From Anaerolineales bacterium (GTDB lineage: Bacteria > Chloroflexota > Anaerolineae > Anaerolineales > DRMV01), in contig JALWJZ010000049.1 of the NCBI GenBank assembly GCA_026996855.1, positions 1-49,604 of the forward strand: a stretch of DNA of 49,604 nucleotides, written 5' to 3'. The number at the start of each line of letters is the position of its first letter. Position 1 is the stretch's first letter. Made by a program: the position numbers and the translations under genes. Under the pieces are notes generated by a model. That model saw nothing but the letters and a program-made list of their open reading frames with translations. It was not told the origin of the DNA and did no database searches. Shown here piece after piece: positions 1 to 8,895 of the stretch.

Positions 1-29
1 GGATGAGGGAAAGGGAGGGCGTTGGGTTT

Positions 30-1529
30 TTACATTAGGCCGTGTACTTTCAACAAACGCAGACCTTCTAACCGCAGCGCTTCGGGGTAAAGGGCGCGAT
101 AGACTGCGCAATACGGATTGGAGCCGTCCCAGCGGCCCGAGTGCCGAAAGGCCTCCAGGGGGCATCCGCCTGCACACAGATAGCGGAAGGGACAGGTTCG
201 ACAATCCGCATCCCGTTGCTCGACGGGCAGGTTGCGGATAGGCCCTTGGGGCAGGTGGTGCAAGTGAAACGTGGCCGCGGGGCCGAGGGACATGTCCCGA
301 CGCATGTGGCATGGCGCGACCTGACCTTCGGGTGTGACCACCAGATACGAGTGGCCTACGCCACACGCATGCCGATGGGGAAGGCCAGTTCCTCGATCCA
401 TGAGGCCGTCCAGGAAGGGCCAGGTAGGGAGATGCTGTTCCAACACTTGAAAAGCCGCGCGCATCCCATCGATGAGTGCCTGGGTCTCCAAGCGCAGGTC
501 ATCACTCGAGGCCATGTTCCAGGGTGGGCGATAGAAGTTGAGGCTAAAGGGGAGGTCACGCTCTAACACCCAGGACAGGGTTTCGGCCAATGCCCCAGCG
601 TTCCATCGCGTCACGGTGATGGTGATGCTGGGACGCAGGCCCAAAGGGAGCAGGATGTCGTCCACGGCGTGGGCCAGGCGCTGGAACGCGCTTTGCCCAT
701 CGTGTGCGGGGCGCAGGCGGTCGTGCAGGGGGCCCAATCCGTCCAACGAGAGGGCCACACGAATGCCTTGTTCCTGGAGCCACCGGACGCGCGCGACGTT
801 CAAGCGCGTGCCGTTGGTGAGCAGTACGGCTTCCAGTTCCAGCCCGGCTTCGCGGGCCCGCTGTACGGCCCGCTGGTGAATGGACTGCATCCGCTTCCAT
901 ACCAGGGTGGGTTCACCGCCAGCGTATTTGAGTTTGAGCCGCCGAAAGCCTCGCCCCCGGGCTTGCAGGCTCAGACGCGTCAAGGCCTGCTCCGCCACTT
1001 CGACCGACATGTGGCGCGGACGTTTCTGGACATAGCAATAGGGGCAATCCAAGTTGCAGGCGTCGGTCAAGTGAAGCCAGACGGTCAACACCGTCGGGTT
1101 GTCTTGCGGGAGAGGTGGTGGTTGCCCTTCCGGCCAAATCAAGCCCGCGGCCCAAAGATGCCAGTCGAAAGGATGACTGGGGGGCTGCGGCTGCCGGGCG
1201 AAGGCCCGCCAGCGAAGGTATCCTTCGTCGTTGAGCACCACGGGGCCCTGGGGCGAGGTGGGCACGAAGAGCAACCGATACCCCGGCCGCAGCGGGATGA
1301 CCAGGGCGTCGGGGGCCGTGCGCAAGATAAGGCTCTGGGTATCGGGGGGCGCTGCAAGGCTTGGTGGCGCGGGTTGAACCACCGCGCAGGCACAGTCGTT
1401 CTCTACTTTTATGCTTTGCTGGCGAGCCCATAACCTGGGTGGATTTGTGGATTCGCCCTCTTGTGGTCGTGTCATGGAAGACGAAGCGAGCCGCATTCGC
1501 GGCTCGGCAAATGTATCCGATTGGGTCAT
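30..1529 (-). CDS. Radical SAM/SPASM protein with N-terminal RRE-like region
   Basis: The 499-residue product has the radical SAM cluster motif CNLDCPYC (C158, C162, C165), which binds the 4Fe-4S centre that cleaves S-adenosylmethionine. A SPASM-type C-terminal region follows (C389, C407, C443, C446, C452, C456, C474) and would hold auxiliary Fe-S clusters. Residues about 68-112 (RPGYRLLFVP through GPVVLNDEG) resemble the PqqD-like recognition element that peptide maturases use to grip a leader peptide. Enzymes of this architecture usually modify ribosomal peptides or proteins, so a maturase role is inferred. The start is the ATG at 1529, which overlaps the stop of the upstream NTPase gene (ATGA); a longer reading frame to 1595 would run inside that gene. 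It is last in a four-gene cassette. No precursor peptide is visible, and the window ends 29 bases past the stop. Residues 1-66 are unassigned and contain DCACAVV. Confidence 0.85.
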   Translation of the reverse strand: MTQSDTFAEPRMRLASSSMTRPQEGESTNPPRLWARQQSIKVENDCACAVVQPAPPSLAAPPDTQSLILRTAPDALVIPLRPGYRLLFVPTSPQGPVVLNDEGYLRWRAFARQPQPPSHPFDWHLWAAGLIWPEGQPPPLPQDNPTVLTVWLHLTDACNLDCPYCYVQKRPRHMSVEVAEQALTRLSLQARGRGFRRLKLKYAGGEPTLVWKRMQSIHQRAVQRAREAGLELEAVLLTNGTRLNVARVRWLQEQGIRVALSLDGLGPLHDRLRPAHDGQSAFQRLAHAVDDILLPLGLRPSITITVTRWNAGALAETLSWVLERDLPFSLNFYRPPWNMASSDDLRLETQALIDGMRAAFQVLEQHLPTWPFLDGLMDRGTGLPHRHACGVGHSYLVVTPEGQVAPCHMRRDMSLGPAATFHLHHLPQGPIRNLPVEQRDADCRTCPFRYLCAGGCPLEAFRHSGRWDGSNPYCAVYRALYPEALRLEGLRLLKVHGLM

Positions 1530-4500
1530 GGTGTGGAGCCTCCCGAGGTTGGACCGTTCGTTTCCAGAGGCAACAGATAGACCTCTTGCAGCCAACGAGG
1601 AAGACTGGCCAATTGGTGGGGCAATGGGATAATGCTTCTTTGAATTCTTTCTCTAAGACCAAGACGCCCCAAAGGGTCGCTTTTATGATAGTCTACCCAT
1701 ACGTTGTGAATTTGTTCATAAAAGGCGTTCATGAGCCTTCGGATGGCCTCTGCAGCAGCGGGGTCATCTTCAGGCCCCTGACGCCAATCGAACTCCAGCG
1801 CTTCCAACTCATCCATATAACGTCCTATGAAGCGATATGCCATACGAATCGTGCGGGTTTGCGGAGCAAATAGACGGCCGTAGAGTACTGCTTTGACAAA
1901 ATGACGGGCGATATCTTCTCCGCTCGCTTCATAGTTTTTGTCCCAATCGGATCGCAATTTGTATCGGTAATGGCCATTGATGCGAACTTTTTCAAAAATT
2001 TCGTCCCAAAGATGCTCCATGAGTAGTCCGGCCTCAAAGCGATGCTGCTTGGATAATAGTTGCCAATAGGGGGCATGTTTAAAAACGTATCTTGGCGGGC
2101 GCAAACGATGTCTTTCCTCTTGAAACATGGCGTCCTTTGGAATCCCTTGCCCTTGTATTGTTCCAAGGGCCTCAAAGCCTTGACTTAGGGCCTCTTGACG
2201 AGCACGATGCACCTGATCTGAAGGAAGAGAAAGGGCGAGTTCCAGTTTACGTAGATGATAGGCAAACCAATAATGCGTTTCTACTTGATTAACCAAAGCA
2301 TCGAAAGCCAAGAGGTCCCATTTTTCCTGTTTGCAACGTTTCAAGGCTTGGTTTGCCATTCTACGACTTTCTTGATAAAGGTGACGCAGCCCTTCAAATG
2401 TGTTTGCAAAATACATTTTGTCTTGCAAAATTTCACTTTTAACCAATTGCGCTTCCACCAGACGTACTGGCTCACAGACGCCCTGGATCCCAAGTTCGGA
2501 AAATGGAGTTTCGCTTTTCGCACGACAATGCACGAAGGCGAAAATTTCCAGAGCCTCGTCAATGGCTTGATCAGCCAGTTCCAATAGAACTTCAGGATCC
2601 TCGACAACCGTGCGCAACAAACCGGGATCTGCGGTTTTCGCCAGGCGCCGCAGGGCGGTGGCCACCTGGATAAGGGCCAGACCCCTTCCGCGGTAATCAC
2701 CGGATTCCTGGAAGATGGCCGCAGCCCGAGCCGCTTCGCCTAAAGCGCGCAAGATACGTCCCGTGTTGTTGTTGAGCAAAGCGGCTGTGTTCAGGGAGTA
2801 GGCATATGGAACGAGTTCGGCCATGGATTCCCGCAGGCGGAGGGCTTGATATACCAACTGCCGTCCTTCCTCCTCTTTACCAAGGGAAGCCAATGCCCGG
2901 CCCATGTTGTTGCGAGTAGCGGCCTCCTGAGCTGGGAAATGGACGTAATGCATATGGCGCAGGCTGCGCTGATAGAACCAGCGACCTCGTTCAAACTGCC
3001 CTTGAGTTACGTAACCGTAACCCAAAAAGTTGTATCCAATGGCCAGTACTCGCCGGGCGCGCCCTTGTGCCGGATGTCCTTGTAGACCAGAAATGCGTTT
3101 TACCAGGTTTTCGCCGTTAGGTTGTATCTTTTGTAAAGATTTTGGGACATCGATTCTGTGTAGAAAATCCCATCGGATTTGTACCAATTTTTCAAGAAAC
3201 TCAAGAATGTTTTCCAAATCCTTCAATTGGGGCTCATCTCCGGCGAGGATGCGAGCATAGGTGTGCCAGACTCGGCGCTCTCCCCAACTCAAAGGGTGCA
3301 TCCATCCTTCTAATTCTTTCTTTTTCTCTGCCTCTTGTTCCCTTTCAAATAATCGCTGGATGGCCTGCTCAATGCGTTCTGATAATTTGATCGCTTCATG
3401 AAAGCGTTGTGCCAAAATCAAACGTTTGACCCAGCGGACGACTTCTTCGGTCCGAACGGCATAGCACAACCGTTTGAAATCATAAGGGCTGCTTTCATCT
3501 TTTTCGGGGAGATCGGTGAAACGTAATAAGAGAGGATATTGCCGAATTAATGCAAGAATTTCGGATTGCAGAAGAACATCGCCTTCCAGACTGCCGGTGT
3601 ACCAGCGGGTTTCGGCCAGATCCAGATATTCGGCGTTCCAGGCTTTCAAGGGGTCCAGAAGCATCCGGTAGTGCAAATGTTCCAACTCCCAGAAACGCAG
3701 GCGATCTTCTACCCAAGACCATTGCTCTCCAAGGGAAGCGCGCACTTCCCAACGAGGACGCAAAGCTTGGGAGGGTGACGGAATTTGCAAGGACTGGATA
3801 TAATGACGGAAGAGCTCCGCGCGGCGGCGCTTCAGCGCACGACGACGTTGTTCAGCGTATTTAAGTAGTGTCTCGTATTGTGCTTTTCGGTCTTTTCTTT
3901 CTTCCTGACGGACTTGCTCAGAGGCGATTTCTAATATGTAGCGCGCAAATAAGGGATAAATTTCATCCTGTAACATTAAGCGCGGACCAATAAAGTCGGT
4001 GGTTGGTGCTGGATGCATTGCTTCCAATTCTTCGGGAAGGATTCCTGGGGGTTGGGGGCGAACCTTGACGATGGTCAAACGGCGCAGGTCTTCTGTAATT
4101 TTGTGCAGTTTTTCTTCCTCCACAGGGCGGCCTTCCGCGTCAAACAAATAGGCCAATTGAGCCACATCCAGCCCCCGGGGGCTGCGGGCCAAAGCCAGCA
4201 GGATGCGGCTTTCGACCGAGCGACCTTTACGCCCTTCGCTCAACAATGCCTCTACGAACGTTTGCATCAGGCGTTGGCGACTGGCATCCCAGTCCGGTTT
4301 CGCATCAGACCGACGCGATTGCTGAGCCAAATCGGAAAGGGAAATGGGCATCTCCTTGGCTGTTACAAGGACGTCGGCAAAAATGGCCAAGGAGACCGGT
4401 TTGCCGGCTGTCAGTTGCACAAAAGCATCAAGATATTCCTTGTTATCAAGGAGATAATCCAAGATGCCAACCCGCTCCTCCCACTCGGGTTGTTGTCGGA

Positions 4501-5350
4501 TATTGTTGGCCGTGTGTTCCAGGAAAATGCGCACTTCTTGGGTTGTAAAAGGTTGGGGTTTGATCCAAATTAAGTCGAACGCCTTTTGGCTTTTTCGATG
4601 GGATTCCTCCAGCGCTTCCCAAAAGGCTTGACCTTCTTGCGTGCGTCCAGCCAACAAGAAGACGGCCCCCTGAAAGAGGCCTTTTTGAAGGCGATCCAGG
4701 AACCAAGGGCCGGCAATCAAATCCGCTTCTTCCCAAGACAGCAACGGTTCACCCAGGGCTTCGGCCAGCTCGTGCCATAATGCGGATTGCAGTGGGAGGG
4801 CCAGGCGTTCGACCGTATCCCACGCCCAGACGGGCCGCCTTCGGGATTGGACATTATCTTGTATATCTTGGTGGAAGGAGGTTTCAATTTCTTTGTATAC
4901 CTTTTGAAAGAAGGAGAAGCCTCGTCGTTTTTGGAGGCCACGCCGTATTTGAAGAAGTGAATAATCGTATCGTTCAAAACTCATGTTCGCGTCATGTATC
5001 AAACTCCTGCGGAGGGCTTGCAACAACGTCGGTCGAACGCTCAATTCAGGCAGTACGAAATCCAAAATATCGCTGGGTACATATTGGACGTTGGGAAATT
5101 CCCAGGTTTCCGTAGTATATGTAGCAAGGCCCAACCGATGAGCGATGTCTTTATGCCCTAAACGAAGGAGAACTTCTTCCAAGAGTCGCGTTTTTCCCAG
5201 TCCGCCGGGAGCGCGAACGGCGATGACCGTGGTACGGTCGGGTCGCGAGGCGGCCTGCGCGAGGGTATTTTTGATTTTGTCGAGCAGGGCTTCACGACCA
5301 ATAAAAAACTGAGGGCGCTGGATGGTATGAAAAGTTCGTACCTTGGTCAT
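1526..5350 (-). CDS. Large STAND-like NTPase with C-terminal TPR-like repeats
   Basis: The 1274-residue protein opens with the FIGREALLDKI segment typical of STAND ATPases, followed by a Walker A motif APGGLGKT (47-54) and a hydrophobic strand ending in D178 (PVWAWDTVERL) as probable Walker B. A further conserved STAND-like stretch (IWIKPQPFTTQEVRIFL) comes near residue 290. The middle is charged and helical. From about residue 780 to 960 there are helical pairs of TPR type (YNFLGYGYVTQGQFERGRWF and similar), and the C-terminal 300 residues are helical but unassigned. STAND proteins usually act as signal-triggered oligomeric switches, with the repeats as sensor; that role here is inferred. 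The start at 5350 overlaps the stop of the upstream ATPase (ATGA), and the stop overlaps the radical SAM start, so all three are translationally coupled. Base composition is visibly more A+T-rich than flanking genes. Confidence 0.8.
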   Translation of the reverse strand: MTKVRTFHTIQRPQFFIGREALLDKIKNTLAQAASRPDRTTVIAVRAPGGLGKTRLLEEVLLRLGHKDIAHRLGLATYTTETWEFPNVQYVPSDILDFVLPELSVRPTLLQALRRSLIHDANMSFERYDYSLLQIRRGLQKRRGFSFFQKVYKEIETSFHQDIQDNVQSRRRPVWAWDTVERLALPLQSALWHELAEALGEPLLSWEEADLIAGPWFLDRLQKGLFQGAVFLLAGRTQEGQAFWEALEESHRKSQKAFDLIWIKPQPFTTQEVRIFLEHTANNIRQQPEWEERVGILDYLLDNKEYLDAFVQLTAGKPVSLAIFADVLVTAKEMPISLSDLAQQSRRSDAKPDWDASRQRLMQTFVEALLSEGRKGRSVESRILLALARSPRGLDVAQLAYLFDAEGRPVEEEKLHKITEDLRRLTIVKVRPQPPGILPEELEAMHPAPTTDFIGPRLMLQDEIYPLFARYILEIASEQVRQEERKDRKAQYETLLKYAEQRRRALKRRRAELFRHYIQSLQIPSPSQALRPRWEVRASLGEQWSWVEDRLRFWELEHLHYRMLLDPLKAWNAEYLDLAETRWYTGSLEGDVLLQSEILALIRQYPLLLRFTDLPEKDESSPYDFKRLCYAVRTEEVVRWVKRLILAQRFHEAIKLSERIEQAIQRLFEREQEAEKKKELEGWMHPLSWGERRVWHTYARILAGDEPQLKDLENILEFLEKLVQIRWDFLHRIDVPKSLQKIQPNGENLVKRISGLQGHPAQGRARRVLAIGYNFLGYGYVTQGQFERGRWFYQRSLRHMHYVHFPAQEAATRNNMGRALASLGKEEEGRQLVYQALRLRESMAELVPYAYSLNTAALLNNNTGRILRALGEAARAAAIFQESGDYRGRGLALIQVATALRRLAKTADPGLLRTVVEDPEVLLELADQAIDEALEIFAFVHCRAKSETPFSELGIQGVCEPVRLVEAQLVKSEILQDKMYFANTFEGLRHLYQESRRMANQALKRCKQEKWDLLAFDALVNQVETHYWFAYHLRKLELALSLPSDQVHRARQEALSQGFEALGTIQGQGIPKDAMFQEERHRLRPPRYVFKHAPYWQLLSKQHRFEAGLLMEHLWDEIFEKVRINGHYRYKLRSDWDKNYEASGEDIARHFVKAVLYGRLFAPQTRTIRMAYRFIGRYMDELEALEFDWRQGPEDDPAAAEAIRRLMNAFYEQIHNVWVDYHKSDPLGRLGLRERIQRSIIPLPHQLASLPRWLQEVYLLPLETNGPTSGGSTP

Positions 5351-6468
5351 TGTTGAACAACCTCCCTGAACTCTCCTGGGCTCAGTTGACGGAGAGCGTC
5401 GTGCCAGAACCGCCAAAGCGAAGCGTCCATGGTGTAAGCCAAGTCCTTCTCGTCCAGAAAATCGGTTTCGTGTAGTTCCTCAATGACAGGCCACCAATCG
5501 TTTTGGATCTGTTTATACGGTAGGCGATACACCTCGGACGTTTCTGGCGCCTCTACGATTTCCCAGGTGTGGGCATGCGAATGGACAAAAATCTGGAAGA
5601 AGGTATGAAGAGGAAAAGAAGTCGCGGCCGCTAAGGGCTTCGTGGAGAGTAAGTCCTGGGCCCACCGCTGGGTAGCTGGTCGGCGGTAAAGCAGGCATGC
5701 CAGGCCGCGACGCCAGAAGGATGCAGGCGCACCGTTGCCGTCTTCCCGTTGAGCGCCGATTTCATGTCGCAACCAGGCGTTAAGCAGAGGATAACGGAAA
5801 TCATACACCGGGCTTGATGGTGCCTTCCACTGACGTTGATAAAGGAATTGTAAATCTGTTTCGGATTCGGCAAAGGCTCCCAGCGAAATTGTATCCGCAC
5901 CACGGAGGCGCAATTCTGGGTCGTGTAAAGGTCCGAAACGGACCAGAACCAACCATATTGGGAGATCCATCGGAGCCAGGTTGCGCAGCCATTCACGTTC
6001 GATGGTTTTCACTCGTTGTAGAGGAAGGCGATCCAAGTTGTCCACGAAGAGCACGAGTCCCCGCCCGGATGTTTGCCAATGTTGAGCCAGAGCGGTGCGC
6101 AGCCAGGCTTCGGGCGACACATCTTTGGGTTTGGGCGGAATCCTCACGCGCTTCTGAAAGAAGGTCACCATGTCGGCTTCTTCTTCCAAAGGCCAAGGGA
6201 GATACACGCCTTTCAGAGGAAAGGGGACTCGCTTCCGTGTCTGTCGGGTCACCTGGTCGGCCAGATAGGCGCTGAGCCAACTCTTCCCACTCCCCGGTGG
6301 GCCCTGGATAAGAAGCAACCGGCGGCTATCGGATGAAACCACCTCTTTCAGCCATTCCCAAAAGGCTGTTTCGGCTGCATCCCTGGTGCGAAAGACCTCG
6401 AGAGAGTAATTTTTATCACGGTAACAGAAAGATGGTACAGAGTGTTTACGCGTCGCAGTCTGTTGCAT
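5347..6468 (-). CDS. AAA-type P-loop ATPase
   Basis: A 373-residue protein with a perfect Walker A motif GPPGSGKS (56-63) and Walker B LVLFVDNLD (138-146), so it should bind and hydrolyse ATP. The remainder is tryptophan-rich and helical, with no recognised effector domain and no signal peptide or membrane segment. ATG at 6468 is the first possible start, because an in-frame TGA lies just upstream; AAGGAG sits 12 bases away, a long spacing. It begins 16 bases after the stop of the membrane protein gene and overlaps the STAND gene by 4 bases, so it belongs to the same transcript. A partner or loader ATPase for the STAND protein is the simplest guess, but its function is unknown. Confidence 0.75.
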   Translation of the reverse strand: MQQTATRKHSVPSFCYRDKNYSLEVFRTRDAAETAFWEWLKEVVSSDSRRLLLIQGPPGSGKSWLSAYLADQVTRQTRKRVPFPLKGVYLPWPLEEEADMVTFFQKRVRIPPKPKDVSPEAWLRTALAQHWQTSGRGLVLFVDNLDRLPLQRVKTIEREWLRNLAPMDLPIWLVLVRFGPLHDPELRLRGADTISLGAFAESETDLQFLYQRQWKAPSSPVYDFRYPLLNAWLRHEIGAQREDGNGAPASFWRRGLACLLYRRPATQRWAQDLLSTKPLAAATSFPLHTFFQIFVHSHAHTWEIVEAPETSEVYRLPYKQIQNDWWPVIEELHETDFLDEKDLAYTMDASLWRFWHDALRQLSPGEFREVVQQ

Positions 6469-6484
6469 GGAACATGTTCACTCC

Positions 6485-8752
6485 TTAGCGAGGTTTGGTA
6501 GATTTCTTTGCCTGTTCATAAGCCAACCAACGTCGGCCTAATGCTCGGGGGGTGGAGACCTTTTCCAATATCTCGCGCAGTTCCTGCTTTTCCTTGGGCC
6601 AATATTGGGAAGGATATGCTAACTGACTTTTGCGATGCCTCAGCATTGCCAGCAAATCATCCTCGGACCAAACAAGTTGATACAAAACGGTTTCCTTGGC
6701 GATATGCTTGGGTTCATGAGGTTGGAAAACAAACCAGGCTGTCGGAATCTGACGGGTCAAAGGAGCGATGGCTTGTTGCCATGAGGCAAAGGTATTCGGG
6801 GCAAAGACTGCGTTAAGGTCCACCGCGATCCATAGAGCGACCCAGCCTCGTACGTGGCTATCGTGCACATGACGTATCTGCTGACTCAATGCCGGTACGA
6901 TCTCTGCAGCCAGCTGCCACCAGGCTTCCGGAGATAACGGATTGGGTTCTTCAAAAACGTCTAACATGCGGAGCCAAGTTTTCAACTCGACGCGTGCCAT
7001 TCTTTCTACAGAAAACGATGGAGATACCGCGGCTTCCTCGATGGATCTACCCCTGCTCCATTCTTCAAGGCTCCTTTCAAAACGGGCGCGCACCACGGCT
7101 TTAGGCCATATGCTCAGCCATAAATACAATAGGGCCTCTCTCAAGCCGCGCTCTATTTGCCATGCATCGGGCGCTCGAACACAGAGGAACGTGAGCAAGC
7201 GATGGGCCAGTGCATGTTGGATATCTTGTAAATGGCGCGGATTGTCCACATAGAAACCCAGACGCTCTTCGCCGTGCAAGTAACGTCCAACCGCCAGGGC
7301 CAGCGCTGTTCGTCCCGAGCCGCGTTCTCCAACCACGAGATGCACCCGGGGTGAAGAGGATTGGGCTTCGGGCGGTTCGCTTCGCCACGTTACAAGTAAA
7401 GGATGCTCCCAGAATAGTGCGTAATTTTGGCCAAATAACCAGGCCTGGGTGCGAGGAAGGCGGGCATCCAAGGCCTCGCCTTCTGGGAAAAGGCTGGAAG
7501 CCTTTTCAAGAATACGAGGATGGACGCGTTGCTCTACACACCGTTCGTCGGCCTTGGGCGGCCAGCGTGTAGGAGGGGCTACTTGAGGGGCGCGGGCATG
7601 CTGTAACAAACGTTTAACACGCTGTACACCTTCATCCGAGAACTGAAAGCGGGGCAATTGCCGGAGAATGAGACGATATTCATCCCAGGCTATGGAGGGG
7701 GCCTGGGCTTTCTCAGACCAATATTTTTCCCACAAAAGTAGCAAAGCTTCGATCCATTCGAGGGAACAGGATTGCACGAATTGGCGCTCTTTTTCTATGA
7801 GTTGGCCTGGATTTTCAAGATGTCGCCATCCTTGATAAATTTCGCTCAATTCCTTCAGGCATTGATATTCCTTCGCAGGGATCAACGTTTCAAAGGGCCT
7901 GAGGCGTTCTAATTGCTGTTCAAAGTTATCAGGAAATTTGGGTTGTATGCGCAAAGAAGTCCGCAGATTTTCAAATTCGACCAAGGCTCTCCGTTCGCGC
8001 ATTTTTTGATAGTGGCGAAGGCTGGTAAAAATAAGACCTATTACTCCGGTGCTGCAAATAACGGGCAGTAACACCTGCGCGATTTTTCGTAATAAAGCCC
8101 CCAGTGGCCCTTCGACATAAAAATGTTTATTCAGAGATTCGTTATCTGCTTTGATTTGAAGGGTCACGGAGTGCCAAACTTGATCTGTCAGACCTTTATT
8201 TTGAAGATGAACTTCTATTGGTGAATTTTCCGGATGCACAATGACCTTAATCGTTTCGGCTTGATACTGGATCGTGCCTTTATCTCCAAAAAGGCGAAGG
8301 AAAGGAGGCCTAAGGGCTAAGGTAACCGTTTCATTGGTTTCATCGGTTTGAAAAGGCTCAGGGGCTGAAAGTGGGGGAGTGTCGGTGGGGCGAGGTGTGC
8401 CATCTTGCCTCGGTGAGAGTCGATAAACTTCTAAAATGCGGGTTTGGTTTACATAAATGAGATAGGGATAGCGTATTTCCCATTGAGGCGTACCCCGTAC
8501 AGGGACGAGAACTCGCTGCATTTTTTGATTGAAATAGTGATTCAGGCCCAGATAGAAGGCTAAACCCGTCCCCGTCAAAAGGAGAACCACGAGGAATGTC
8601 CGAAGCCCCACGCCTATGCTGCGCGCCCATTCTTTCCAAAAGCGGCAAAAACCTCTCAAGAAAGACCAAAAAGCAATCATTGAAAAGACGTGGTATAGCC
8701 TTTTCACTCCTGCGCCAATTCGCTTTATGAATGTAAATCGAATTATGCACAT
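6485..8752 (-). CDS. Membrane protein with degenerate P-loop NTPase domain
   Basis: The 755-residue protein has a basic N-terminus, a membrane segment at about 49-70, an extracytoplasmic domain of about 150 residues, and a second membrane segment at about 225-245. A cytoplasmic region of about 500 residues follows. That region carries a Walker A-like motif GERGSGRT (475-482), in which arginine (R481) replaces the usual lysine, and a Walker B-like strand (WVALWIAVDLN). The topology, two membrane passes with an outside domain and an inside NTPase-like domain, suggests a membrane receptor or anchor for the downstream ATPases; this is inference. The start is uncertain: the ATG at 8752 has GGGGAG only two bases away, a GTG exists at 8755, and a later ATG at 8680 has no clear ribosome site. 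It is first gene of the four-gene cassette and A+T-rich relative to recJ upstream. Confidence 0.7.
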   Translation of the reverse strand: MCIIRFTFIKRIGAGVKRLYHVFSMIAFWSFLRGFCRFWKEWARSIGVGLRTFLVVLLLTGTGLAFYLGLNHYFNQKMQRVLVPVRGTPQWEIRYPYLIYVNQTRILEVYRLSPRQDGTPRPTDTPPLSAPEPFQTDETNETVTLALRPPFLRLFGDKGTIQYQAETIKVIVHPENSPIEVHLQNKGLTDQVWHSVTLQIKADNESLNKHFYVEGPLGALLRKIAQVLLPVICSTGVIGLIFTSLRHYQKMRERRALVEFENLRTSLRIQPKFPDNFEQQLERLRPFETLIPAKEYQCLKELSEIYQGWRHLENPGQLIEKERQFVQSCSLEWIEALLLLWEKYWSEKAQAPSIAWDEYRLILRQLPRFQFSDEGVQRVKRLLQHARAPQVAPPTRWPPKADERCVEQRVHPRILEKASSLFPEGEALDARLPRTQAWLFGQNYALFWEHPLLVTWRSEPPEAQSSSPRVHLVVGERGSGRTALALAVGRYLHGEERLGFYVDNPRHLQDIQHALAHRLLTFLCVRAPDAWQIERGLREALLYLWLSIWPKAVVRARFERSLEEWSRGRSIEEAAVSPSFSVERMARVELKTWLRMLDVFEEPNPLSPEAWWQLAAEIVPALSQQIRHVHDSHVRGWVALWIAVDLNAVFAPNTFASWQQAIAPLTRQIPTAWFVFQPHEPKHIAKETVLYQLVWSEDDLLAMLRHRKSQLAYPSQYWPKEKQELREILEKVSTPRALGRRWLAYEQAKKSTKPR

Positions 8753-8808
8753 CACTCCCCTTCTTTCATATGCGGGAATAGTTCTTGGAAGTTTATGCTA
8801 CAAAGAAA

Positions 8809-8838
8809 AGTATATCATAAGAAGCAGGTCGAATGCAA
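8809..8838 (-). promoter_or_regulatory. Candidate promoter of the NTPase/radical SAM cassette
   Basis: On the minus strand a TATACT box (8809-8814) lies 18 bases from a weak TTGCAT -35 (8833-8838), about 57 bases before the start of the membrane protein gene. The surrounding 8756-8895 region is markedly A+T-rich. No peptide-coding ORF longer than about 15 codons is visible here on either strand. Confidence 0.4.
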
Positions 8839-8895
8839 ATAATGGGCGTTTTTCTCCAATTTTGAATTTTGCTGGTGCAAAGAGTGGATCACTCC

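Noticed and set aside
141-1433. Open frames on the plus strand opposite the radical SAM gene (for example 669-1433)
   Set aside because: They are shadows of the GC-rich coding strand; no family features or ribosome sites, while the minus-strand gene has clear motifs.
8756-8895. A RiPP precursor peptide upstream of the radical SAM cassette
   Set aside because: Both strands were read; the longest small frame is about 15 codons with no ribosome site or core-like composition.
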